Assembly (NCBI GenBank): GCA_945903465.1
Contig: CAMDOF010000006.1
Span: forward strand, 1-64,000
DNA: 64,000 nucleotides
Source of the DNA: Opitutus sp. GAS368
GTDB taxonomy: Bacteria > Verrucomicrobiota > Verrucomicrobiia > Opitutales > Opitutaceae
Reading direction: 5' to 3'
In this document: positions 44,335 through 52,586 of the stretch, one piece after another
Position numbering within the stretch: the stretch's first letter is position 1
Layout: each line of letters begins with the position of its first letter
Notes under the pieces: model-generated
What the model was told of the DNA's origin: nothing
Databases searched by the model: none
Seen by the model: only the letters and a program-made list of their open reading frames with translations
Program-made: the position numbers and the translations under genes

Positions 44335-44540
44335 CTCATTTAAACTGATCCACTTCTGCTCACATAAATTGACCCACCTCCAAAAAAGCTGCTCAGATAA
44401 TTGACCCTCGTTTATGCGCATGAACGCTCTTTCCTCCTTTGAAAACCTGAAAAAAACCGGAACTCCTTGGAAAAGGAAGCAAATCACCGGTGGATCAGTT
44501 TAACTGAGCAGCGGTGGGTCAAAATAGGTGAAGCGCCATC
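44335..44540. mobile_element. IS21-like ends without transposase (internally deleted element)
   Basis: The left part carries TTTAAACTGATCCAC (about 44339), TTGACCCACC (about 44367) and GCTGCTCAG..TTGACCC (about 44388). The right part carries, inverted, GGTGGATCAGTTTAACTGAGCAGC and GGTGGGTCAAAATAGG (about 44489-44530). These multiple subterminal repeats with TGATCCAC/TTGACCCAC boxes resemble the ends of IS21-family elements (from memory). Only about 100 bases separate the two ends and no istA or istB frame exists, so it is a deletion derivative. Bases 44541-44737 up to rsmE hold no gene I can support. Confidence 0.5.
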
Positions 44541-44737
44541 GGCACTCGGACGAAGGTGGTCGAAAATCGCCAGAAAAGAACGCTTTCACGATCGCCACTG
44601 GCACTGGACTTCGGCGGCCAAGGTGCAGGGGCGCCCTATCCATGGGTGAAAGTCTAAATTTCAACAGCCTGATCGGCACAAATAGGATCGCGACGCACAT
44701 CAGTACGAGCGGGGCACTGAGACCGGGCAACAGTCGT

Positions 44738-45511
44738 TCAGGTGTTCTGTAATTCGTAGCCAAGAATACTTAGCGCGTAGACCGCTGCAGTTTCACACCG
44801 CAGGACGAGTGGGCCCAAAGTAATCGGCTCGAAGCCGACGCTGAGCGCCCGACTGATCTCTGCTGGGGAGAAATCCCCCTCTGGACCGATCAAGCAAAGA
44901 ATTCGTAAGGGCGGGCTCGCGAGGTCGGCGCGGGTGGCGCGGAAGGCGCGGAAGGCGGCGAGTAGCGTCTTCAACGATTTCGCGCCCGGGTGGAGACTCG
45001 CGATTAATTTTAAATCAAAATCCGCGGCCGTCGCCATCAAGTCCACGGCTTTTTGCAACGGCTGGATCTCGGGTAAAAAGGCGTTACCGCATTGTTTCGC
45101 CGCCTCGAGGGCGGCCGCCTGCCATTTCTCGACTTTCCGATCGGAGCGATCGCCCGCAAGATGCACCTGCGTTCGGTCGCTCTCGAGGGGAGCGATGCCC
45201 ACGACCCCGAGTTCCGTCGCCTTGCGCACGATCGCATCCATGCCCGCACCTTTGGGGAGCGACTGCCCAAGCGTGATCGCATAAGGTAGTGGCGGGCACA
45301 GACGCCGAGAACGCACCCGAAGGATGGCGGCGGCTTTGCGATCGCCGGAGAGCTCGCAGGTCCACTCAGTACCATGACCATCGAACGCCACGACGACCGC
45401 ACCCACGCGGGCGCGATTGACAACAACCAAGTGATGCGATTCTTCCGCCGAGAGCACGAGTTCCGTCGGTTCGGCGGACGGCGAAGTACCATGAACACGA
45501 AAATCAGGCAT
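44738..45511 (-). CDS. rsmE: 16S rRNA m3U1498 methyltransferase
   Basis: 257 residues. SPOUT-fold signatures are QSLPKGAGMDAIVRKATELGVVGIAPLESDRT, QCGNAFLPEIQPL, CLIGPEGDFSPAE and the knot LGPLVLRCETAAVYAL (LGxRILRxETA family pattern). The N-terminal PUA-like domain reads ESHHLVVVNRARVGAVVVAFDGHG. It methylates U1498 in helix 44 of 16S rRNA. It is divergently oriented to the tRNA downstream and appears as a single gene. Confidence 0.95.
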   Translation of the reverse strand: MPDFRVHGTSPSAEPTELVLSAEESHHLVVVNRARVGAVVVAFDGHGTEWTCELSGDRKAAAILRVRSRRLCPPLPYAITLGQSLPKGAGMDAIVRKATELGVVGIAPLESDRTQVHLAGDRSDRKVEKWQAAALEAAKQCGNAFLPEIQPLQKAVDLMATAADFDLKLIASLHPGAKSLKTLLAAFRAFRATRADLASPPLRILCLIGPEGDFSPAEISRALSVGFEPITLGPLVLRCETAAVYALSILGYELQNT

Positions 45512-45735
45512 AGGGAGAAGCTGCTAGCCGCAGTGAAAAATTCAAAGTTAAAGCCACGCAGCGGTCAATCGGCCCGCGCGGTCAACCGGGCCATTGGCGG
45601 GTGGCAAGAATCATGTTAAAAAAATGAAGGTAGCGGAAATTCGCACAACAAAAAATTATCCGCGGCAAGCAAGGCCGCGAGGGCGAAGAGCTGAACGAGG
45701 CCCATAATTTAAAAAAAGAGGATGCGAATTTTTCG

Positions 45736-45763
45736 TGGACACGGTCGCCGGTGAAACTACGTT
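45736..45763 (+). promoter_or_regulatory. candidate promoter of tRNA-Leu
   Basis: TGGACA (45736-45741) and TACGTT (45758-45763) with a 16-base spacer, ending 16 bases before the tRNA. This is close to the spacing expected for a sigma-70 tRNA promoter. Confidence 0.4.
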
Positions 45764-45779
45764 ACGAAAGTTAAACGCA

Positions 45780-45864
45780 GCCCGGGTGGCGGAATTGGCA
45801 GACGCAGTAGACTCAAAATCTACCGACGAAAGTCTTGTGGGTTCGACCCCCACCCCGGGCACCA
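45780..45864 (+). tRNA. tRNA-Leu(CAA)
   Basis: The acceptor arms GCCCGGG and CCCGGGC pair perfectly and the CCA is encoded (45862-45864). The anticodon stem-loop GTAGA-CTCAAAA-TCTAC gives anticodon CAA. A long variable arm and the T-arm GTGGGTTCGACCCCCAC are present, as in class II tRNAs. Just downstream lie a beheaded gene and IS30 debris, suggesting that the 3' end may have served as an integration site. Confidence 0.96.
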
Positions 45865-45923
45865 GTTTCATAGGTAAAAAGAGAGAAGGGGGTTGGTGAA
45901 ATCTCCTCCCGAAATACCTTTGA

Positions 45924-46310
45924 AAAAGGGGTACAATTTGGCACCCAGGTTGTCACGGGGGGCTTGACTCCTTTTCAGGGAAATCCGGTCCAGTTACCGT
46001 CGGTCATATCTCAGCCATTTTTTGGAACGGAGTCATCCACGGGTATTCGGTTTATCTCGGGGCAGATGGAAAGGGCCGCCGACTCGGGAAGGTTTTCGCC
46101 AACTGGTCGGGATCCGAACGCTGGGCCCAACTCAACGGACCTCGTCCGGTCTCCATTGACGAACTACCGAACCGAAAGACTGGAGTCCTCTACAACTTGG
46201 AACGTCTAAAAATCTATCAGACTGAACTAACGGAGGCGGTGGCGTTTTATCTTAGACAAGGCGCACTCAAGAATGAGTTCGGATATCTCATCTCGCCAAA
46301 AATACACTGA
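45924..46310 (+). pseudogene. 5'-truncated gene of unknown family downstream of tRNA-Leu
   Basis: A 128-codon frame without any start codon runs to TGA at 46308-46310. It reads as genuine coding sequence from HISAIFWNGVIHGYSVYLG through KVFANWSGSERWAQLNG and KTGVLYNLERLKIYQTELTE to YLISPKIH. I do not recognise a family. Lacking a start and lying between a tRNA and an IS30 fragment, it looks like the tail of a gene cut by integration or deletion. Confidence 0.55.
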
Positions 46311-46398
46311 GTAACGAAGCGGGTCATATTTGTGGGATCATTCCAGGCGAGCCTACCCCCGAAGCCCCCGCCGCAACGCGCGCGCCAAGAGCGGCCGA

Positions 46399-46799
46399 TG
46401 GCCAAAGCCCATTTCAATTTGGAAGAACGCATTAAGTTGAACGCGGTGTTACGCGCCGCGGAAACCTCGGCGCTCGTTGCAGCCAATTGGCCCGTTCGGC
46501 CGGAACGACCCGTCGGGAACTGACGCGCAACGGCGACCGACGAGCTGCCCGGGCCGCCGAGGCGCAGCGTGCGGCGCAGGGCCGGCGATGGGCGCGGCGC
46601 GACGGGCTGCCTGCGCCATCGACGAGCACTTCCGCTGTGGGTCGAAGTGTATCAGCGCTGGCATCGTGGCTGGTCCCCGGAGGAAATCGCCGGCAGCCTC
46701 AAATGTGACCACCCTAATCTGCCATTGATGCACACCTTCCAAGAATCGATTTACCGCTACGTTTACATCATCGCCCGAGGGGAGCTGCAAAAGGGCTGA
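46399..46799 (+). pseudogene. IS30-family transposase remnant, frameshifted and truncated
   Basis: The three frames together read as the N-terminal part of an IS30 transposase: HFNLEERIKLNAVLRA (start at 46399), then, after a +1 shift near 46485, LARSAGTTRRELTRNGDRRAARAAEAQRAA, then, after a second shift near 46600, EVYQRWHRGWSPEEIAGSLK and ESIYRYVYIIARGELQKG. The helix-turn-helix is recognisable, but the DDE catalytic domain is absent. It is dead and cannot move itself. Confidence 0.75.
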
Positions 46800-46916
46800 G
46801 ACGCCCGATTCACGGATGGTCGGTTCTCGCTTTGCAAGCCAGCAAACCCTTCCAAAAAAATCCGATTTCCTGTATTGCAAGTGGCTTTCCGTCCTATCGC
46901 CCGTTGTTTTCTCACT

Positions 46917-48449
46917 ATGCAACTTCGCCGCGCCCGCGGGGCTACCCCCTTTTTTTGCCTCTCTTTTCTCCTGACCGGCGCCGCGCTCGCGGCGGCACAG
47001 GCCAAAGCCCCAGAGGCCGCCGCGCAAACACCGACCGTCGAAAACTCGGTCGTTAAAATTTTCGCGACCGCCCGCTACCCTGATCCTTACAAACCGTGGA
47101 CGAAACAAGCTCCGCGGGAAGGCACCGGCACTGGCGTCATTATTGAGGGGAAACGCATCCTCACGAACGCCCACGTCGTCCTTTACGCCAGCCAGGTCCA
47201 GGTTCAGGCCAACGCTTCCGGAGATAAAATTTCCGCGACCGTCGAGACGATCGCTCCCGGTATCGACCTCGCGATTCTGAAGCTCGACGACGAATCGTTT
47301 TTTGATATCCGCCCCCCTCTGCCCCGCGCCACCCTGCTACCCGCCGTCAAAGATGCGGTCCTCGTCTACGGCTTCCCCGCCGGAGGCACCAACCTCTCCA
47401 TCACCAAGGGAATCGTCTCCCGCCTCGAGTTCACTTCTTACAATTTTTCCACATCCGGCCTCCGCATCCAAATCGACGCCGCGATCAACCCCGGTAACAG
47501 CGGCGGTCCGGCCGTCGCCGATGATAAGATGATCGGGGTCGCTTTCAGCCGTCTCGGCGGCGGCGATAACATCGGCTACATTATTCCGTGCGAGGAAATC
47601 GAACTCTTCCTGCAAGACGCCGCCGACGGCCACTACGACGGCAAACCTGGGATGTTCGACGCCCTCCAAACTTTCGAGAACCCCGCCCTCCGCCGCTTCC
47701 TCAAGGTCGACCGCGGCGTCGATGGCATGATTGTCACCGAGGCGGACCAAGACGATCCCGCCTATCCGCTCCGCCCGTGGGACATTCTCACCCACATCGG
47801 CGACCAACCCATCGACAACGAGGGGATGGTCAAGGTCGGTGCGATCCGTGTCCGCTTCCAATATTTGATCCAAAAGATCGCGAAGGCTAACCGCGTGCCC
47901 CTCACCTTGGTGCGGGCCGGCCAAAAAATCAATGTGGAGCTCGCGGTGCCGCCCCGCCGCCCGCTGGTTATGCCTGACCTCGCCGGTCAGTACCCCTCGT
48001 ACTTCGTCTACGGCCCCCTGGTTTTTTCCCACGCCACTCAACATTTTCTCTCCGGTCTCAGCAAAGCCGCCGGTTCTCTCGCCGCCATCGGGAGCCCCTT
48101 GTCTACGCGGCTCGCCGACCGCCCCGCCTTCCCCGACGAGGAACTCGTCGTAGTATCGTCACCCTTCTTCCCTCACAAACTCTCCAAAGGATATTCCCAA
48201 GCTCAGACTCGTGTCGTCGCCTCGGTGAACGGCACGAAAATCAAAAACCTGAACCATCTGGTCGCCACCCTGCGCGATGCCACCGATGAGTTTATCATCT
48301 TCGATTTCGCGGGCAAAAAATTCGAGACCCCCGTCTTTCCCCGCCAAGAAATGATCGCCGCCACCGAGGAAATTCTCAACGACAACGGCGTCCGAGCCCA
48401 AGGCTCGCCCGACACCCTGGCGATCTGGAATAAATCCTCACCGAAATAA
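46917..48449 (+). CDS. HtrA/Deg-like serine protease with PDZ region
   Basis: About 510 residues from the ATG at 46917, which gives a signal peptide (MQLRRARGATPFFCLSFLL...); the frame is open to 46875. The catalytic triad is His86 (LTNAHVV), Asp117 (GIDLAILKL) and Ser195 (NPGNSGGPA). A PDZ domain follows at about 255-345 (GVDGMIVTEADQDDPAYPLRPWDILTHIGDQPI). A further C-terminal domain (about 350-510) contains a second, degenerate PDZ-like stretch (VVASVNGTKIKNLNHLVATL). The layout resembles the plant-type Deg proteases. It is exported and probably acts in envelope protein quality control. Confidence 0.92.
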   Translation: MQLRRARGATPFFCLSFLLTGAALAAAQAKAPEAAAQTPTVENSVVKIFATARYPDPYKPWTKQAPREGTGTGVIIEGKRILTNAHVVLYASQVQVQANASGDKISATVETIAPGIDLAILKLDDESFFDIRPPLPRATLLPAVKDAVLVYGFPAGGTNLSITKGIVSRLEFTSYNFSTSGLRIQIDAAINPGNSGGPAVADDKMIGVAFSRLGGGDNIGYIIPCEEIELFLQDAADGHYDGKPGMFDALQTFENPALRRFLKVDRGVDGMIVTEADQDDPAYPLRPWDILTHIGDQPIDNEGMVKVGAIRVRFQYLIQKIAKANRVPLTLVRAGQKINVELAVPPRRPLVMPDLAGQYPSYFVYGPLVFSHATQHFLSGLSKAAGSLAAIGSPLSTRLADRPAFPDEELVVVSSPFFPHKLSKGYSQAQTRVVASVNGTKIKNLNHLVATLRDATDEFIIFDFAGKKFETPVFPRQEMIAATEEILNDNGVRAQGSPDTLAIWNKSSPK

Positions 48450-48680
48450 CCGACCGCGCCACCATCTCCCCTCCACCCACCGCCCCACCGCCACTCACCG
48501 CTAGGCCCGCATCGCCCAACCCGTCCACGCCCCCAGCCATCAAGGCAACCAGCCTCGCGTTTCGCCCCGCGAGCGCTGACGCGACGCCAATCAGAGTACC
48601 CAGGTGCCACCCGGGGAACGCGTGATCCCCCATGATGCCGCACTTGCCAATCGCCCCAACCCCCTCAACTTTTCCGCTCT

Positions 48681-49337
48681 ATGCATTTTGGAAATCTTCA
48701 ACCCAGCCTCTCCGCCCCACTGCCGCGTCTTGATGACGATGACGACGACGAAGAGACCCCCCAAAGCGAACGCCGCGCCCAGCGCAACACTCCGGTCGCC
48801 CTGTTGATTCAAAAGAAATTCCTCCAGCAGAGAAAGATTTTCCTTTGGGGCGCCGTCACCGATGAAACCGCTAAAGACCTGACCGAGAAGCTGCTGTATC
48901 TCGAGTCAGATGAACCGGGTAAAGACATCACCTTCTACATTAATTCACCTGGTGGATCAATCACCGCTGGCATGGCCATTTACGATACGATGCAGCTTGT
49001 TACGTCGCCGATTACGGTGGTCGTGACCGGTATGGCGGCGTCGATGGGCTCGATTCTCCTGAGCGGGGCCCCCAAGGGACGCCGCCTGCTTTACCCGCAC
49101 GCGCGCGTCCTGATTCACCAACCATTAATTTCCGGGCGGATGATCGGACCCGCCAGCGACATCAATATTCAGGCTAAGGAAATGGAAAAACTCCGCCTAG
49201 AATTGAATCAAATCCTCGCCAATGCCTCGGGCCAGCCCATGGAGATCATCAACCGCGATACGGATCGCGATTTTTATCTCACCGCGCCCGAAGCGATCGC
49301 CTACGGGCTCGCCGATCGGATCGTCGATAAAGTCTGA
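48681..49337 (+). CDS. clpP: ATP-dependent Clp protease proteolytic subunit
   Basis: 218 residues. Catalytic Ser121 in VVTGMAASMGSILLSGAPKGRR, His146 in RVLIHQPLISG and Asp in INRDTDRDFYLTAPEAIAYGLADRI. FYINSPGGSITAGMAIYDTM is diagnostic. The N-terminus is unusual: 40 residues before the core include an acidic run (LDDDDDDEE) that may be a propeptide. No clpX follows, so it stands apart from its ATPase. The 231-base gap to the HtrA-like gene is C-rich with no recognisable gene. Confidence 0.95.
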   Translation: MHFGNLQPSLSAPLPRLDDDDDDEETPQSERRAQRNTPVALLIQKKFLQQRKIFLWGAVTDETAKDLTEKLLYLESDEPGKDITFYINSPGGSITAGMAIYDTMQLVTSPITVVVTGMAASMGSILLSGAPKGRRLLYPHARVLIHQPLISGRMIGPASDINIQAKEMEKLRLELNQILANASGQPMEIINRDTDRDFYLTAPEAIAYGLADRIVDKV

Positions 49338-49341
49338 TTCC

Positions 49342-51003
49342 TCAAGGGGCGGCGGCTGGGCGTGATTTCTCCGCGGCCGCTGAGATCAAACTATTCCACT
49401 CGGTTTGCCAGGCCGCCGCCACCAGCGGCAGGTCGACCGCGAGCGCCCTCTGCCGTGCTTCCGGCAGCCAGGCGATCTTCAGCGCAGGCGGGCACGAGGC
49501 GCCCGCGAGCAAGACCTGCCACACCTCCAGCGCGAGCTGCGGCCGACCGCACTGCTCTAGACGAAGCGCGGCTTCGCGCGCCAAGGCCGCCTCGTTCAAT
49601 GAAAATCCTTGGCGCAAGCGCACGAAACCCAGCGCCTGACCCGCGCGGCCAAGATCGCCCGCCGCCGACCACTGGCGCGCCAACTCAACCCCGACCGCTA
49701 AGTGCGGCCGCTCGCGTTGCAAACTCGCGGCCCAGGCAAGCGCCTCCTCCCCTCGCCCCGCTGCCGCCCACTCGCGCATCCTCCGCAACGTCGCATACCC
49801 CGCAAGTTCCTCTGGCAATTTCAAAAAATTCTCCATCTGCGCCGCCCACGACACCGTCCATGGACGATACAAGGGATCGCCAATCAACACACCCTGCCAA
49901 CTCAGCGCCTTGATCGAATAATAGGCCGCTTCCGCCAAGGTCGACCCGCGCGCCAACGCCCGCAAAAACAAATGAGGTTGATGCGTCAACTCGAGGTAGG
50001 GTTCGTAAACATTTCCCAACGTCGCGGTCACCCCTCGCGCCACGAAAGGCCCCGCCCAGCCACGATCGCTCACTCTCAGCGAGCTGGCCGAATGACTATG
50101 AATATGGAGGGCAATCGCACCTGGAGGAAAACGAAAACCAGGCAGCGCAAACGGGCCCTCCACGTTTTCAGCATACCAACCAAAATAAAGGACGGGCGCA
50201 TCGATCCGCGCCGTGGCCAGCATCGTCGAATCAGACCGGTCCACAGCCGGGGCAAAACCCAGCGCGGCCAACTGCGCCGCGACCGATTCCAACCACGGAT
50301 CACCTATGTCGTCACGATTAGCAATGTCCACGTACGCCCGGCCCAGCAGCCCCGTCCGCTCCGCCGCGACCGCACGATCCACCAAACTGTTCGCCGCCTC
50401 CGCGGTCGGCCCATCTAAGCGCGCGACCCGAATGACCTCACCGAGTGCTGCCGCCGATGGGCGGTCGTTCGCAAACAAAGGATTCTCCACAAAAGCTGTA
50501 ATCGGATAATTAGACCGAGCCAGCAGGCTGAGCTCCGAGTCCACCGAGCCGGCGTTCGTACGAAACTCCCGCCGCTTCGTGAGCGGGAGAACTTCCGAAA
50601 AATACTCAGCGGCATGCGCAATTTTCAAAGGCACTCCACGACAAATGACCAAGGCCTCAATCCGATGACCGGACACCGCCATTTTCTGCCGACCTAAACC
50701 ATCGGTCAGCGCCATCGGGATAGCATCAATCCACCGTGCTGCCACGAGCTGCGTCAACAAAGGCTGCCAGAGCGCGCTAATAAATTCCGGCCAAGTGATT
50801 TCTTCTGCATTCGGCAAGCGCAGCGCGATGATATTGGCCATCGGCACTCCGCGCGCTTCCGCATAATGCCGAGCAATCCGGACCGAATCCGCGTCGGTCA
50901 GGTTCGCCACTAAAATCACCCGTTCCGCCCGCGGCGACTCTCCGGCCCATCCGACCACCGCCGCCCAAATCCCGACGACGGCGCACCAGTAGCCACCTTT
51001 CAT
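49342..51003 (-). CDS. TIGR03790-family secreted protein
   Basis: 553 residues from the ATG at 51001-51003, which overlaps the crcB stop by ATGA; the frame is open to 51084. A signal peptide is present (MKGGYWCAVVGIWAAVVGWA). Diagnostic family blocks are RVILVANLTDADSVRIARHYAEARGVPMANIIAL, ALVICRGVPLKIAH, GRAYVDIAN and ALHIHSHSASSLR followed by GVTATLGNVYEPYL and ALSWQGVLIGDPLYRPW. Function is unknown. A C-terminal 130 residues look like TPR-type helices. It is the last gene of a three-gene overlapped operon. Confidence 0.88.
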   Translation of the reverse strand: MKGGYWCAVVGIWAAVVGWAGESPRAERVILVANLTDADSVRIARHYAEARGVPMANIIALRLPNAEEITWPEFISALWQPLLTQLVAARWIDAIPMALTDGLGRQKMAVSGHRIEALVICRGVPLKIAHAAEYFSEVLPLTKRREFRTNAGSVDSELSLLARSNYPITAFVENPLFANDRPSAAALGEVIRVARLDGPTAEAANSLVDRAVAAERTGLLGRAYVDIANRDDIGDPWLESVAAQLAALGFAPAVDRSDSTMLATARIDAPVLYFGWYAENVEGPFALPGFRFPPGAIALHIHSHSASSLRVSDRGWAGPFVARGVTATLGNVYEPYLELTHQPHLFLRALARGSTLAEAAYYSIKALSWQGVLIGDPLYRPWTVSWAAQMENFLKLPEELAGYATLRRMREWAAAGRGEEALAWAASLQRERPHLAVGVELARQWSAAGDLGRAGQALGFVRLRQGFSLNEAALAREAALRLEQCGRPQLALEVWQVLLAGASCPPALKIAWLPEARQRALAVDLPLVAAAWQTEWNSLISAAAEKSRPAAAP

Positions 51004-51368
51004 CGCGCGAGTCGCCACCCCAGCCACGTCGCCCCCAGGCATCCCGCCAGCGAAATCACCACGTTCAAAATTCCCCCAGTCCAATTCCCTTTCTGCATCT
51101 GCTCAATCGTCTGCCAGCTGAACGTCGAAAAAGTCGTGAAGCCACCGCACACGCCCACCACCCAAAAACTATGCGCACGCCCACTTTCACCCGAGTCAAG
51201 CAGGGCGAACCTCGCCATCAAAATACCGATCAAGCAGGAACCCGCCACATTCACCAAGACCGTCGCCCACGGGAGCCGGCCCGCCGGAATCAACTGACCA
51301 GCCAGCGCCCTGATCACCGAGCCGAGCCCGCCACCGAGCGCCACCCAGCCCAGCGCTGCCCACTTCAT
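51000..51368 (-). CDS. crcB: fluoride channel CrcB/Fluc
   Basis: 122 residues with four membrane segments. Conserved Asn40 in VNVAGSCLIGIL and the pore motif GGFTTFSTFS (75-84) are intact, so it should export fluoride as a dual-topology dimer. It overlaps the nuclease gene at its start (ATGA, 51365-51368) and the TIGR03790 gene at its end, so all three are translationally coupled. No convincing fluoride riboswitch was found upstream of the operon. Confidence 0.95.
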   Translation of the reverse strand: MKWAALGWVALGGGLGSVIRALAGQLIPAGRLPWATVLVNVAGSCLIGILMARFALLDSGESGRAHSFWVVGVCGGFTTFSTFSWQTIEQMQKGNWTGGILNVVISLAGCLGATWLGWRLAR

Positions 51369-52417
51369 GGCGAGGCGGGCTTGCGCGAGCGCACGGGATC
51401 GGCCCGCTTACCCAGTTGCGTCCGTAAATAGGTGTCGACCGGTGCCGACTGCCAGGCCGTCAACCAGACGCAAGCCAACATCTGCCCACCCACCAGCAAC
51501 TGCTCCGAAATAAAAGCCCGTCCTTCCGCCGTGATCGCTTGGGCGCCATGGCCCAATAGCCCGGCTTTTTCCAGAACGTACAACGGCTCCACCCGCGCAT
51601 TCTGAGCGATCACATGCTCCAGCATCGCTACAAAAAATGGATCGCGACCATCACTCCGCGCCATGACCCTGATCGGCTCCGCCGGGGTGACGCGCGCGCG
51701 CAGCTCCGGGAGTTTGAGCTGCGCCTTAGCCGCGAAGCCGCCATCGATCCACGAGTGAAATCCTCGCCAGACGGTATAGCCTTGGGGGTTGGCGCCGCTC
51801 CATCCATTATAGTGCACCGTCGTGTGCAGGGGCTGCGCAGAGTCACCCACGTAGTGAGCGAGTATCCCCATCATGTTCACGATATCCGCGCGCGCGTTGA
51901 AAATCTCCCCATCGGTCCCGCCCACCTCAACAAACGCCTTCCAAGAAGAAATCGCGGCCCGCAACTTGTGATAATATTCCGCCATGGCCCAGGGCGAAAA
52001 ACCGGGCCACTCCTGCGTGTGATCACTATTTTTCGCCGGATCAATCTCGTGAAACTTGGCGATATTCGCCGCTCGGCCCGCCGCAAACGAAACCACAAAA
52101 TCATAACGAAGCGACGATACCCGCCGTATATCGAGACCCGCGTCAGCAATCTGTTCCACATCAAAAAAATGATCCGTCCAACTCCCGCCCGATTGCCGCA
52201 ACCACGGATCCACGCTGCGCCAACGATCCGGCACATTAGCTAAAAAAGCGATCCGCTCGGCCTCGGCCGGCCCTTGCACGAAATCAGGGAAATCCTTGGG
52301 CAAGGCGGCCAGCGCGAGTTGGCTCACCAAACTGTGGCAAACGGCGTCCCAAGCTCGCACCGGCCACGTCAACAACCCCACCGCTCCGATCGCTAAAAAT
52401 GAAAGACGTATGCACAT
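51365..52417 (-). CDS. secreted S1/P1-type zinc nuclease
   Basis: 350 residues from the ATG at 52415-52417, giving MCIRLSFLAIGAVGLLTWPVRA and then a mature N-terminal Trp23. In S1/P1 nucleases this Trp is itself a zinc ligand. Other ligand regions are VCHSLVSQLAL, TDHFFDVEQ, ILAHYVGDSAQPLHTT and FHSWIDGGF. It degrades single-stranded nucleic acid in the periplasm or outside (family knowledge). The C-terminus has a basic tail. It is the first gene of the nuclease-crcB-TIGR03790 operon. Longer frames to 52495 would remove the signal peptide from the N-terminus. Confidence 0.87.
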   Translation of the reverse strand: MCIRLSFLAIGAVGLLTWPVRAWDAVCHSLVSQLALAALPKDFPDFVQGPAEAERIAFLANVPDRWRSVDPWLRQSGGSWTDHFFDVEQIADAGLDIRRVSSLRYDFVVSFAAGRAANIAKFHEIDPAKNSDHTQEWPGFSPWAMAEYYHKLRAAISSWKAFVEVGGTDGEIFNARADIVNMMGILAHYVGDSAQPLHTTVHYNGWSGANPQGYTVWRGFHSWIDGGFAAKAQLKLPELRARVTPAEPIRVMARSDGRDPFFVAMLEHVIAQNARVEPLYVLEKAGLLGHGAQAITAEGRAFISEQLLVGGQMLACVWLTAWQSAPVDTYLRTQLGKRADPVRSRKPASP

Positions 52418-52586
52418 GTTTAAATTTCTATCAGCGTGCCATTCGCCTTTGCGGGAGGCAAGATCTTCGGCCGAGCGGTTGGACGGCCTGCCCATCGGCT
52501 GATCTCAGCAACGCCCGTGGTGAGATCTCACCCGGCCAGCGCTCCTGCCGGCGCCGCCAGGCGCATTCACCCCGGCCCAGAAACGG

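Noticed and set aside
48376-48633. 85-residue minus-strand frame between the HtrA-like gene and clpP
   Set aside because: It overlaps the end of the HtrA-like coding region, its composition follows the C-rich plus strand, and no domain is recognisable.
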